Assembly: GCA_030340625.1 (NCBI GenBank) | Contig: JAOPHQ010002331.1 | Coordinates: 2,501 to 66,500, forward strand | Direction: 5' to 3' | DNA from: Merluccius polli | Lineage: Eukaryota; Chordata; Actinopteri; Gadiformes; Merlucciidae | Length of the DNA: 64,000 bases | Shown: one piece after another, positions 12,501-27,500 of the stretch | Layout of the letters: every line of letters begins with the position of its first letter | Position numbering within the stretch: position 1 is the first letter of the stretch | Program-made: the position numbers and the translations under genes | The notes under the pieces: generated by a model | What the model saw: the letters and a program-made list of their open reading frames with translations, nothing else | Database searches by the model: none | What the model was told of the DNA's origin: nothing

Positions 12501-15500
12501 ACGAGGAGAGGAAGAAGAGAAGGAAACAGAGAAAGGAGCAAGCAGAGAGACAGCGGAAGTTTGTGGAGGAGAGGAGGAGGGAGGAAGAGGAGGCGCTGAA
12601 GCTGCAGGTGGAAAAAGAGGAGGAGGAGTGGAGACAAAGGGAGAAGAGGAGACAGGAGGCGGCAGAGAGAGAGGCCAGAGAGAGGGCGATAGAGGAGGAG
12701 AGGAGAAGAAAGGAGGTGGCAGAGAGAGATGCCCTGGAGAGGAAGATGGAGGAGGAGAGGAGGAGACAAGAGGAGATGTTGAGGGAGAGACTGGAGGCTC
12801 TAGAAGAGGAGGATGAAGAGGATGACGAAGAGGAGGTGTGGTTGAGAGGAGACGTGTTTCAGCCTGACTTCCTCCCTCCTCCTCAACCAATACCTCCTAC
12901 TCTGCTGGGCCAGGAGCTGGCCGGGGAGCAGGACGAGGTGGGAGAAGGTGACGAGGAGATCAAAGGGTCTCCAGGGCCAGCTCTTCCTCCAGGATGTGAC
13001 ATCTCAGATGTTACCATGAGATGTGAGAACGTCCAACTGGACCACTTCCCCCCTCTGACCATCCCACACCTCAAGTCTCTCAGTCTAGAAGGTACCTAGT
13101 CTACTACCTAGCTCTATACCACCTCTAGTCTCTCAGTCTAGAAGGTACCAAGTCCACTACTTAGCTTGATATGATAGCATAGCTATCTTTCAACAGTACA
13201 ATGACAGGTGACTAGAGGTGTAAAGATTAACTGATGCGTATTGTAAAATCAATACAAGAATCAGAGATACGGCTGAATTGATTAAAAACCCTAGATCCAC
13301 TACAACTACATCACTTTCTGTGAGACATTCATAAAAAAATGATACAGCCATCACAAATTGATAGCCTACAGTTTTGGAGCATTTCTCAAGTCGTCTAATA
13401 GTCTCTGTTCCTGTGCCTCCAGTTACAAAGTGAGGCTCTATTGTCCTGGAGAATATTTGATATCACTGCATTACCTTGATTTAGCTAACATTCGATTAGA
13501 TGAATAAATAGTACCTTAACTTAGCTAACTTTTGATTAGATTAATACATAGTACTTTAATTTAGCTAACTTTAGATTGGATCAATACATAGTACCTTAAT
13601 TTAGGTAACTTTAGATTCGATGAATACATAGTACCTTAATTTAGGTAACTTTAGATTAGCTTAAGACATAGTACCTTAATTTAGCTAATTTTAGATTAGA
13701 TAATGCATAGTATCGTAAATTAGCTAACTTTAGATTAGATGAATACATAGTACCTTAATTTCACTAATTTTGGATTACATTAATACGTAGTACCTTAACT
13801 TAGCTAGGTTAGCTACGATAGCTCCCAACTACTGCTCATGTACCATCAATGTTAAGTTACTTAGCCCATTAGTAGTAATTTGGTGGTTGTCTACAAGTAA
13901 CAGTACTACTACAATTAGTAGCAGTAGTAGTATTAGTAGTATTGTGGTGGTTGTGTACATGTAACAGTACTATTAGTAGTAGCAGTAGTAGTATTAATAG
14001 TATTGTGGTGGTTGTGTACAGGTAACAGCATCAGGACCATTCCAGCTGAGGCCTTTAATGGCATCCAAAACCTGGAGTGGATCAACTTGGGGAAGAACCG
14101 GATCACCTCTGACGGCATCGATGCTGCAGCTTTCAGAGTAAGACTACAAGTACACAAACAAAACTCACTACACTGCAACAACACAATTACACAAACTACA
14201 CAATAACTACACCACACAGGGCTCAATACTGCAACCATTTACATACAATATCACGTAAGTGCTGTGTGGAGGAAGTCAGTGGCTTTCAGATCTACTTTTA
14301 CTCTGATTCCAACTCGTGATGGCAGAAAACGACACCTAACTACACCACAACTACACCACACTAGAGTAGAACTACACCAAACTACAGTACAATACAGTAC
14401 ACACCCAATTACACAACTCCACCAAACGACACAATCTACACCAAACTACAGTACAATACAACTACACCAAACTACACTGCAACTAAACCAAACTACACTA
14501 CAACTACACCGAACTACAGTACAATACAACTACACCAAAATGTACTACAACTACACCAAATTTCAGTACTACTACACCGAACTACACTACAACTACACCA
14601 AACTACAGTGCAATACAACTACACCAAACTACACTCCAAACTACACTACAACTATGTCACTATGATTGTAATGGTTGATTCTGACTATGTGTAACTGGTG
14701 CTAACCTCCTGCCTCAGGGCCTAAGGTTCCTGAGACGGCTGTATCTGGACGGGAACCTTCTAGAACATGTTCCCTCAGACCTCCCCTCCACCCTGCAGGA
14801 ACTCAAGATCAACGAGAACAAACTGAGAACCATCAATGAGAACAGCTTCCAAGGTCAGTCCACCCTTGTCTAATTTGTTTATATGAGAACAGCCTCCAGT
14901 CCACCCTGGTCTCATGTGTTTAGCACAGCCTCCACTCCACCCTGGTCTCATGTGTTTAGAACAGCCTCCACTCCACCCTGGTCTCATATGTTCATGTACA
15001 TGTTAGTTATCATCTATCATGTAATTATTCCCTGTAGGTCTCAGCAGCCTGATGATTCTGGAGATGGAGGACAACCTCTTGAGTGAGAACAACGTTGACC
15101 CATCGGCCTTCTCCTCTCTACCCCAGCTGTCCTACCTCCGACTGGGCCGCAACCACTACCGCACCGTCCCTCAGGGGCTACCCACCACACTCCTGGTACT
15201 GTTAAACTATACTACTGGTATTAACCTGTGAACATATGCTACTAGTATTAACCTGTTAACTTATACTACTGGTATTAACCTGTTAACATATACCACCACA
15301 CTACTGGTATTAACCTGTTAACCTATACAAACTGGTTTGTACCTTTTACTTGCTCTGTTACTGTTAGAGGGTGTGGTAAAATGTAGGCCTGTGGAGCCTT
15401 TAGGACTAACTATGATTAAGTGCTATAGAATAAAATGGATCTGACTTGTCCTTTAGGAGCTGTACCTGGAGAACAACGTGATTGAGGAGATCTCAGAGGC

Positions 15501-18500
15501 TGTCTTCAACCAGACCACCAGTCTGAACCTGGTGTCCCTCCGACACAACCGCCTGGACGAGAGCAGGATAGCGCCGCTGGCCTGGATCAACCACAGGTAG
15601 GAGTTCACCCTTTCATCCATCTCCCTGCTACACTCCTCATCCCTCCATCCCCCTGCTACACTCCTCATCCCTTCACCACCCTCCATCCTTCTGTGTTTCT
15701 AGAATCAGGACAGTGTCTTGACTGACTTTCTCTTCTCAGGAGCCTGGAGTCCATCGACCTGTCCCATAATGACCTCTACCTGGTTCCTTCCTACCTACCA
15801 AGGTCCCTCATTCACCTGGTTCTGGTTGGAAACAACATAGAGAGAATACCTGGTAGGTGGCTTGGGCTACAGACCACCCCAGAACACAACTGGCCTATAG
15901 TGGGAGGGGCTTAGTGATTGAAAGGCAGGATATCTGGTTGGTTGTAGTTATTGTGGTAGGTAGTGGTAATTAGCCCGGTTAAGTGATTAAACCCTTGAAC
16001 CCTTCAGGTTATGTGTTTGCTCACATGGAGCCTGGGCTGGAGTACCTGTACCTGTCCTACAACAAGCTGGACAAGGAGGGAATCGAACCCGAGTCCTTCT
16101 TTGGTGCATACCACTCCATGGTGGAGCTGTGCCTGGACCACAACCAGCTGGTCTCCGTCCCCTCAGGACTCAGCCAGATGAATGTTCTACACTTCCTCAG
16201 GCTCAACAACAATAACATCAGGTACTACACACTACTACAGTACCTATACAGTACTATGGTTCACATTACACACTATCTGGCTATCTGGGGTCTGGTCTGT
16301 AAACTGTAGTGTTTCAGCTGGGTGGGGGTCTGGTCTTTAAACTGTAATATTTTAGATGGGTGGGGGTCTGGTCTCTAAACTGTGGGTACTGTTCCAGGAG
16401 CATCCCTGAGGAGAGCCTGTGTGAGCCGGGTGGGGCAGCAGACTCCACCCTGGTGGCTGTGAGGCTGGAGAACAACCAGCTAGATCCTGACAACATCTCC
16501 CCCAGCAGCTTCTCCTGCGTCCGCTCTGCCTCCAGCGTGGTCTTCAAACCACAGAGGAAAGAATGAATAACTTCTCTCAACACTGTCCACAACCGACTAC
16601 AAAGACTGGAGCTTGTTTGCCTTTTTTCCACTGTCCTGCTCATGCTTTGGTGAGCTTTCTCCACTGAGGACTACACCTGTACCTGGTACAGTACCGAAGT
16701 ACCTGGTAATGTACCAATGTACCAGGTACTTTACCAACGTACCTGATACTGTACCAAAGTACTTGGTAATGTACCAACGTACCTGGTACTGTACCAAAGT
16801 ACCAGGTTCCAAATGTACCAGGTGTAGTGGTGGCGCTAGGGATACTGAATGCCACTGATCAAAAGAACACCACATGACACTGAGAAGACATGGCTGTAAA
16901 TGTAACACAGATCCCAGACCTTATTTACGCTGACCAAATCCGCCCTGGCCATGGGCCATTCATGTGCAGCTCATGTATAAATTACACCATTGGGACTAAA
17001 GGGGATCCAACATCTGTGTTTGTCATCAGAAACAGAACCATGAACGCTGCATTGTAATCTGCATAATATATATCATAGATAGTACTTTATTCATCACTGT
17101 AATCTGCATAATATATATCATAGATAGTACTTGGTTCATTCCAGACGGGACATACAGATGCTTCTCTAACTTAAGAAGCGTTGACTTCTTAGTCAACATA
17201 GACTTCCACAGTTGACAACACATTGATCAGCAGAATCCATCAAATTAGCACTTTTACCTAAAACATTTGTCTTTAGTGATTGTAACATCAACTGAGTTTT
17301 TATATTTTTGGACATTAATTAAGCATTCATGAAAGAGAGCGAAACAAGAAGGGAATGGGTAGAAACTGTAAAAATGTGGACAAGGGATTAACAGCAAAAT
17401 GAAAGCCTTTTTAACAAAGCTGCATGGATGGAAAGGAAGGAACAGCATGTTCAGCTAGGGACACAGGTACCCTTTAGAGATACCGCATATTCAGCTAGGG
17501 ACACAGGTACCCATTCACTTCACTCAAGTATTCTCTTTGCCTAAACACCTGCTCACTTACTAAATAAAGTCAATCACACAACTATCTCTACAACTCTGTC
17601 TTATGAGAAAACTAACAAAAACCAACACAAAGCAACACCCGCCCTCCAGGTCACCTCCTTGAAGGTTTTACAGACTCAAGGTCATAAAGAAACATCTAAC
17701 AGATTTCCAACGGTCTGGAAAATATGAGTTCTCCAGATCCAAGTCCAGGGCAGTCTGACTTCAGTGGGTTTTTATTCCAGTAGTTATGCTGTGAACTTAC
17801 ATCCACTTGCCAGTTTCCATTCAATAGTTACAGAGCTGCTGGCCTATGTTCAGGGTTTCTCCTGTACTGGGTTATATAGGACCTGGGGGTCCAGGTCTTA
17901 TATAAAATAGTCAAAGTGGCTGGTAAGTTAGTTTACTCAAGTACCATCACCTGGAGGTCCTGTTCTAAACATCTAGTTTGTTCTGGTAAAATAGTTCTGG
18001 TAAGTGTCTGGTAAGTTAGTCTACCATCATCCAACCATCATCTGGAGGTTCTGTTCTAAACATCTAGTTTGATTTGGTAAAGTAGTCAAAGTGTCTGGTA
18101 AGTTAGTCTCCTCTACAGATAACTATCATTGGCGGTCCTGGTCTAAACATCTATTTTGATCTGGTAAGATAGTCAAAGTGTTTGGTAAGTTAGTCTACTC
18201 TACAGGTAACCATCATCTGGAGGTCCTGTTCTAAACATCTAGTTGGCAGTTATTTGATTATTATTTTTATTGATTATAGGATGTGTTGGATGCTCATCTC
18301 TTGGGGTTTTGGTCTAGTAACTCCAAGGTTCAAATGCACATGGGATGTGTTCTGTGCAGCAGTGAAAGGCTGATCATATAGCCAGACCACCGATAGTTTG
18401 GAAAATATGACAACCCCAAGACCCAAGCTCTATTGATACCACAGCCCAGACCCTCTACCATGTTGGTTTGCCTGTGAGCCAAGCCAGAGCATATTTATCA

Positions 18501-21500
18501 GCTGTCCTCAGCAGAAAGTACAGGCCATGGCTGGAAAAATGAAGAGTGTAATACAGTCACAAAGCCCAAATGGGGGGCAATTAACTTAACATTTCCATTC
18601 TCGGAAGGAATATGAAGCAAGAGCACCAGGTGGTTATCTGACTCTACTACTAATCAGTCATCTCTACTACTAACCAGTCTGGTATCTGCAGATACTAACT
18701 ATACTACTAACCAGTCATCTCTACAACTACTACTAACCAGTCTGTTATCTGCAGAAACTAAACTCTACTGCTAATTTGTTTTTCTCTGTTGGATATATAA
18801 ACACATTAACCCTTGGTCAGAATCACTTGGACAGTATGTATCACCTGACATTAGAAATCAACGAAAAGTTTCTAATCAAAAGAAACCCTGATATAACTGA
18901 TATATATGTATTTTTTTCTCAAAAAATGAAACTGAAAGGATGTGAATTCCAGTGGACAGGATAGGCATTCATTGAGAAAAGCAGCAGGCTGTGGAGTCAT
19001 TCAAGTTAAGCTATCATATTTAGTATGGCGACAGGCCATACAGTATGTTCTATATAAAGACCTCTTTAGCTAAACTACTCTGGCACCAGTTCAAAGCTCT
19101 TGATTAGAAGCACATGGTCAACAATGCTCAGTGAAAAGCAGTCCGGAGAGCCCAGACGGCAGCTCTTTATCCTGGCGAGGTGGTCCCAGCAGAGGCAAGG
19201 GTCTGGTTTCAGGGAGGGGTGAGTGGACCAGAGTGAGGTCTTCTGTGTGAACACCAGGACACAGCTGATGTTGAGAGGAGATACCAGAACCCCTCCAGCA
19301 CACAGACCACCTGGACCACAGACCACCTGGTGATGCAGGTAGGATATGCTCTTGATACACACCTTCCTGTACTGTAGAAAGACCTTGATACACAACTTCC
19401 TGTACTGTAGAAAGACCTTAATACACACCTTCCTGTACACTGCAGAACAATTTTACTGCCTTGTGATGCAGGTAGGAAATGCTCTGCCACTGTTCTTTGT
19501 ATATTTCAAATGCTGTTTGAGTTTTAAGGGTTATGCATGACAGATGGATTTTTAAATAATTAAAACATTGTGTCTTACTTTAAAGAGTTTATAAACATCA
19601 ATCTCTTTTACATATGTAGACCTATTTAAGATTATCTTTAATGCTTAATACTAACAAACTATTATATTAGTTAATACATTATTTAAAAATAATTCAACGT
19701 AAAATTCATAACTCTTGATGAAAGTTTTAAACGGTATAAGCATCGTTTCCAAACTCCTACACATTCTCATGGGAGCCCTGCATAGCTCCTCTAATCGTGT
19801 AACCTGAGGAACATTCAGGCTACACGACTAGAGGTCTGGAGGCTCTGCAGAAAGCTGCCGAAAGACATGCTCTCAGGTACACATAGAGTAGAATTATGTA
19901 CACATAGAGTAGCACTAGATACACAGAGTAGAACTATGTACAGAGTAGAACTAGATACACATATAGTACTCAGTAGAGCTATAGAAGTACTTAAGCACTA
20001 CTTCTGTTTCACTTATGCTTATATTTTAATGTATTATTTATTATGCTTATTTTAGATTGTTTTAAATCTACTTGACTACTAGTTTCAGATAGAGTAGTAC
20101 TAGTTAGAGATAGAGTAGTATTAAGTGATATAGTAATTCTAGGTTTAGAGATTGCAATAACACATTGTAGAGTAACGGTAGATATTGATATGAATCTAGA
20201 TGTAGTAGAACAGCATTAATACTAGTACATTAGTCTTAACTAGCCCACTAATTAGTTACAGCCTTGGCTGTCTGCAGGAACAACTGAACAATACAAATAT
20301 TTCCAAAAGCTAAAGAACCAGATTAAACTAGTCCTGAAACTAGTTGTAATCGGGCAAGACAGGGACAGGGTTTAGCTACAGGGTGAACAGGGACAGGGTG
20401 AACAGGGCCAGCGTTTAGCTGCAGGGGGAACAGGGACAGGGTTTAGCTACAGGGTGAACAGGGACAGGGTGAACAGGGCCAGCGTTTAGCTGCAGGGGGA
20501 ACAGGGACAGGGTTTAGCTACAGGGTGAACAGGGACAGGGTTTAGCTACAGGGTGAACAGGGACAGGGTTAGCTACATGGTGGACAGGGTTTAGCTACAG
20601 GTTGAACAGGGACAGGGTTTAGCTACAGGGTGGGCAGGGTGAACAGGGACCGGGTTTAGCTACAGGGTGAACAGGGACAGGGTTTAGCTACATGGTGAAC
20701 AGGGTTTAGCTACAGGGTGAACATGGACAGGGTTTAGCTACATGGTGGACAGGGTTTAGCTACAGGGTGAACATGGACAGGGTTTAGCTACATGGTGGAC
20801 AGGGTTTAGCTACAGGGTGAACAGGGACAGGGTTTAGCTACATAGTGGACAGGGTTTAGCTACATGGTGGACAGGGTTTAGCTACAGGGTGAACAGGGCC
20901 AGGGTTTAGCTACAGGGTGGACAGGGACAGGGTGAACAGGACCAGCGTTTAGCTGCATGGTGAACAGGGCCAGAGTTTAGCTGCAGGGGGAATAGGGACA
21001 GGGTTTAGCTACAGGGTGAACAGGGACAGGGTTTAGCTACAGGGTGAACAGGGAGAAGGTTTATCGACAGGGTGAACAGGGAGAGGGTTTAGTGACAGGG
21101 TGAATAGGGAGAGGGTTTAGCTACAGGGTTGAACAGGGAGAGGGTTTAGCTACAGGGTGAACAAGGAAAGTGGCTGGCTGGTATGTGCTGTGCAGGGCAC
21201 TGGACCACCACATAGTTGTGGGCTGACTGAGGATCCGTCCAGAGTCATGCGACCACAGTGAGTTGTCCCGCATGGCAGGAATGAAGAACAGAAACATTAG
21301 TGTTGGCTGTAGAGTTGGTTTCCACTGAATCATCCCCTCCTGGAAACTCTGCTGGATGAATGAGCTTCCTGTGGGGGTAGCAACACACCGCTAACAACCT
21401 GGTGTAGTAATCTGGTTTACCATGAATAACAACCTGGTTTACCATGACTAACAACCTGGTTTACCATGTCCTGTTGTTTCTTAGCAACCTGGCTTAGTAA

Positions 21501-24500
21501 TGTGGTTAGTAGTACAGTAGTACTAGTATAAACTAGTAGACCTTCCTACATGTTGCTGGATGATAGAAAAGTCTAAGTCTAGCAGTTTCTTACCACTTCT
21601 CTGCTTAGATAGGAAACATCTTCAATGCATTTTTAGACTGGCAAAACTGGCTATTTCTGTTGGTTCAAAGCAACGACATCATGGTCTGGTCCTCTTTCTA
21701 TTCGTTCAAAGTGATGACATCATGGTCTGCCCTTCTTTCTATTGGTTCAGAGTGATGACATCAAGGTCTGGCCCTTTTTCTATTGTTTCAAAGTGACGAC
21801 ATCATGGTCTGCCCTTCTTTCTATTGGTTCAGAGTGATGACATCAAGGTCTGGCACTTTTTCTATTGTTTCAAAGTGACGACATCATGGTCTGCCCTTCT
21901 TGTTATTGGTTCAGAGTGATGACATCAAGGTCTGGTCCTCTTTCTATTGGTTCAGAGTGATGACATCAAGGTCTGGTCCTCTTTCTATTTGTTCAGAATG
22001 ATGACATGATGGTCTGGTCCTCTTTCTGTTGGTTCTGAAGCCATTCTTACTTCCCTCCATTCACCCTTGCAGAGAGGTTTCCTAGCAACGTCACCATGAA
22101 GCTGTTCCTGTTGCTATGCCTACTGGCTCTTGGAAATGCTAAACCCTACCAGCCAATCAATGTCAAGGAGTTCCTCAGAAACTATGACATGATGATGGCT
22201 GACGCAGGCGATGATGACAATGATAACACTATTGATGATGATGATGATGATGAAGAGGAGAAGGAGGAGGAAGAGGAAGAGGAGGAGGAGGAGGAGGTTG
22301 AAAACTGCCCAGCTGGGTGCCAATGTTGGCCCAGAGTGGTGCAGTGTTCTGATCAGGGTGAGTCAACCTTATATTACATTACATTATATTATCTGTAACT
22401 TTCTAGAATGTCTCTCAGAGAAAATGGTTAGTATCTATGACCTGGGCTCATCTCTCAGGGTTCATGTAACATATTATTATTGGTTTGTGAACTAACAAAT
22501 GTGGTTAAATGATACATTTAATCCATTAACAAGGAGTCTTGCTTACAGGCCTGATCTCCGTTCCTGAGAAGATCCCTGAGGACACCGTCATGATCGACCT
22601 CCAAAACAACGACATCACCGACATCAATGAGAATGACTTCAAAGGCCTCAACAAGCTCTATGTAAGGTCATGTTCCATCTGGCATCAGTATCCTAAAGCA
22701 CATATAAGTTCATGTTCCATCCAACATTATGAATTCATTAATAATGAAATCATCTAGCATCTATCCAGCTATCCCAAGTAACTGGAAACGGAAACTAAAA
22801 TAGGGATACAGACAGCAGGTTTGTGCAATTATTATAAGGTGTCAGAAATGGCTATCAAAAACAAAGATAAATACAATTATTTACAATTTTATTTTACAGA
22901 GAAGAGGTCTTACTGCTTTCCCACATACAGTCTGTTCCTTTTGGGAAGATGAATTTAATATTTTGATACCTTGGAAACAATTTTCCAGAACAATTTGCAA
23001 AACAACTACTCCAGAATCTTTCAATTGAAGACAATAACTCAACATGTTTAATATTGAACAATCTCATTATGTAGATTCTGTAACGAGGAAGAGGAAGACC
23101 AGTTGCATTTGTTTTCCTATTGTCAATACGTTGCAAGTTTGTGGATATATGGATATGTATCAATATCCAGAATTGGCTAAGGCCAATTACACCCTTTCAC
23201 ATTGTTTTTTTCATTAATTAATTTATTTTTTCTTCGCTATTTTTTTCGTTTTCTTTTTTGTGAGGATATTGTCATGTCATCATTGTTGTTTGTGTTATTA
23301 TTGTACCTGTAATAAAAAACTAAAAATAATGAAGACAAAATAATGAAAGCATAAGAGTTGTGTTGTCCGGTCACCCCCTAGGCTCTGTTTCTGATCAACA
23401 ACAAGATCTCCAAGATCCACCCCAGAGCCTTCAGAGACATGGATCACCTGAGACTGCTCTACCTGTCCTACAACCTACTTGTCGAAGTCCCTGCCAACCT
23501 GCCCCGCAACGTTCTGGAGCTACGTTTCCATGGAAACCGCATCAGCAGCATCCAGAAGGAGGCCTTCAAAGGCCTGAGGAGCCTGCATGTCCTCGGTCAG
23601 AGCCTGGACACTAGAGATACACACCTGAAACTATAACAGTGGAGCTACTCGCGGTGTGTTGACTACTGCTTGTGTTTTGTCCACAGAGATGAGTGCTAAC
23701 CCGCTTGCTAACAGCGGAATCAACCTCAGAGCGTTCGATGGCATGTCCAGCCTTTATGTTGGGATGGCAGAGGCCAAACTCACCGCTGTGCCAAAAGGTA
23801 CTGCTCCTTCTGTACACACACCAACATACCACACACACAGACAATACTATAAATAAGTCCAAGTATAAGATGTTTTGTAAAAGATAAGATTCTTCTAACG
23901 ACTAATGTGATGTTCCCCAGACCTACCCTCCTCTATCACAGAACTGAGTCTTGAGTACAATAGGATCTCCAAAGTGGAAGTAGAAGACTTCATCAGATAC
24001 AGAAATCTGCAGAGGTGAGCAAACGTCCCCCCTGTAAATACCAAAACAATATGTTGTTTTAAGTAAAAAAACATGTCCATACGACTACTTTATGGTGTGT
24101 AAGGTTCTTTTTATGGACTGTCTTTCAGACTCGGTCTGAGTTTTAACCAGATCAAATCTGTGGAGAACGGCAGTCTGGCTCGCATCCCCAACATCCGAGA
24201 GATCTGCCTTGACAACAACAAGCTGAAGAAGGTCCCAGCAGAACTCGGCTCCCTGCGCTACCTCCAGGTCAGATATATACTGCAGCTACCTCCAGGTCAG
24301 ATGTATACTGCAGCTACCTCCAGGTCAGATATATACTGGAGCTACCTCCAGGTCAGATAAATACTGCAGCTACCTCCAGGTCAGACAAATACTGCAGCTA
24401 CCTCCAAATCAGATATATACTACAGCTACCTCCAGGTCCAATATGTGTGTGTTGCCGGCTGTGGATACTTTTGTTTTTGTTTGTTACTGAGGTTGTTTTT

Positions 24501-27500
24501 GTTTTTCCTGTCTTTTACTTCCCTGTCTTATAATACACAGATCAGGCGTAGTGCTCATAATCTCATTGTATTTAAACTGTACAATGATAATAAAGGCTTT
24601 TTATTCTATAGATACTGCAGCTACCAGTAATGGGGATTTCCTATTTGGTTCCTATCATGGTTCTCTTTGCAGAGCATGTTGCTATTGTTGCCTAAATCTT
24701 TATAAACCCAGAAGAAATGACTATGACAGTACATGACCCTGTGTGTTCCCAGGTGATCTACCTTCATGCCAACAAAATCAGCAGTGTTGGCATCAATGAC
24801 TTCTGCCCCATCAACCCAGCCAGTAAGAAGAACATGTACACAGGCATCAGTCTGTTTGCTAACCCCGTCAAGTACTGGAACGTACAGCCGGCAGCCTTCC
24901 GCTGTGTCGCCGGTCGCAGGGGAGTGCAGCTGGGCAACTACAGGAGGAGGAAGTAGAGACTGACCTTGTGACCTCCACCTGACCTTTAAGGCAGGGGTTC
25001 AGGAGGAGGAAGTAGAGGCTGACCTTGTGACCTCCACCTGACCTTTACAGCAGGGGTTCAGGAGGAGGAAGTAGAGGCTGAGCTTGTGACCTCCACCTGA
25101 CCTTTACGGCAGGGGTTCAGGAGGAGGAAGTAGAGGCTGACCTTGTAACCTCCACCTGACCTTTACGGCAGGGGTTCTTAAACTTTTTCATCTCGGGACC
25201 CAAAAGACAGTTTCTGTCTGTGGTACCCAACCACCTCAGAGCACTCTGAATTGGTGATTCTTTTCTTTCACAAAGGATCACCAGTTCCTGTGTGCTCAGT
25301 GTTCTGTTGTCAGGCCACCACCCACCTCCAACTGGATTGCAACCCATTTTGGGACCCATAGTTTAAGAAACACTGCTTTACAGGAACCTCAGCTTACAGT
25401 AGACAAGGCTGGAGGATCAGATGGAGCTTAGACAGCACATTTATTAGTTATAGAAGGTGTATGTTTAACCATTTAGACAAACCGTACATAATGTAAATAT
25501 TAATCATGTCTATTATTAGGTTTTTAAAAATGTCTATGCATGTGTTCTATGACTAAGATCATCCCCTAATGATGTCACTGTCCTCCTGTCCAATCAGGAC
25601 TCTCCAAGTTATACTTGCTCTCTTCCTGGACTCCACTGTATTCTGCATTTAATGAATATGTAATCTTATTGGATTCATGTACCATATGTGATACTTCAAC
25701 ATTATGATCCACACTGGCTCACCTGACCCTATGTACACAATCACCATTCCTTTCCATCAGGTTGACTCCTACACCAATGCCTGGACTGGGTGGAGATAAG
25801 CAAGGAATGGGTGGAGCTATACCAGTAGTAAGTGGGGCTATGTTTGGAGTGGGTGGGGCTATGCTTGGAGTGGGTTTGGGCATAGCGGTAGGGGGTAGGG
25901 CTAGCCATGGAGTGGGTGGAGCTAGGCTATGATGACTATATAACTTCATGTCACATAAACCTATAGAAGTGCTCATACTTAAAAATAAGACAAGCAGCTT
26001 CATATAAATAATGTCCTGATAAATACTCCAAACTAGCATTCATGTTGATATGTGCATTTTAGTGGCATTAGGCATCATGACTGTATTTAAACGCTTTCTA
26101 ACATACCAAAATATGTAAAGTGCAACAGGTCAAGCAGGTCTGACTGTGCCTCCAAATCGTTTTTGGTGTTCTTTGTAAATACATGTTTCAATAGAAGAGC
26201 TCTGTGGTCCATGTTCTGTCATACCAAATCAACACTCCCATTTCTCCAAATGTAACAGACACTTCTCACTACAGTAAACCACAGATGAAATTAATAACTT
26301 CTACTACGCTGACCTCACAGTGGAAACTCAGAAGAACTATTTTACCAAGCCACCTTCCAGCAGAGCTTAATAACATGCCTTCATGTTGTAAAGAATGAGA
26401 TGTTCCTAAAAGATGGACTGGTGAACTTTTGGTTTGTGATTCTGAAGAACAATAGAACACAGCCTGGACATATGTCTTTAGTCTAGAGCAGACATTAAAG
26501 AAATGAAAGCTTACAATAGAAAATAGTGGAATAGGAAAATGCATAGTACATTGGTACTAGATAATACTAAATCATACTACTAGATCATACTACTAGATCA
26601 TAATACTAGATCATACTAGATAACCATTATGACCCGCTTTCAGCTGAACACAGCCAGCCATTTCAAGACATGGCATCCTCAACTGTGCATATATTTTTGT
26701 TGTGATAATATGCAATATGACTATTTCGATACAGGATTATGTATGTATGTTCTGCAAGGATAAAGACATTTGTAGCTTCTTTAGGAGTCGTGATATATCA
26801 ATTCTGTTCATCTGGCGATACTATCCTCAAACATGGTGCTAGCGTATTTATTATGTTGCTCAATAAACACTTGTTGTTATCTGCTGTGTTGTTCTTTATA
26901 AAGGACGAGTCTCGGGTTAGCACACTAGTGGTATTAACTATTCTAAAAACTACCTATAACCTAGCAGAAGACGGAGCTATGTGCTAAAGGTGAACTATGT
27001 GCTAAAGGTTAGCAGCTCTACCAGTATAGCTATGTGCTAAAGGTTAGCAGCTTTACCAGTATATGGAGCTACATGCTAAAGGTTAGCAGCTTTACCAGGA
27101 GATGGAGCTATGTGCTTAAGGTTAGCAGGTCTATCAGTAGATTTAGCTAGGTGCTAAAGTTAGCTCTACCAGTAGATGTAGCTAGGTGCAAAAGGTTAGC
27201 GGCTCGACCTACTAGAGCTACATGCTAAAGGTTAGCAGCTCCACCAGTAGATGTAGCTAGGTGCTAAAAGTTAGTAGCTCTACCAGTAGATGGAGCTAGG
27301 TGCTAAAGGTTAGCAGCTCTACTAGTAGATGGAGCTAGGTGCTAAAGGATAGCAGCTCTACCAGTAGATGGAGCTAGGTTTCAAAGGTTAGCTGCTCTTA
27401 GATGGAGCTATGCATAGATAATATACGTAGACGCCTCATAGACTGACGCTGCCTGCTGGAGCTGACGTATCAGCGCGGCCGCCATCTTGGATGGGTCCCC

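Noticed and set aside
12212..12890. Minus-strand 185-residue Leu/Ser/Pro-rich frames
   Set aside because: Antisense of the Glu/Arg-rich ECM2 exon; low complexity.
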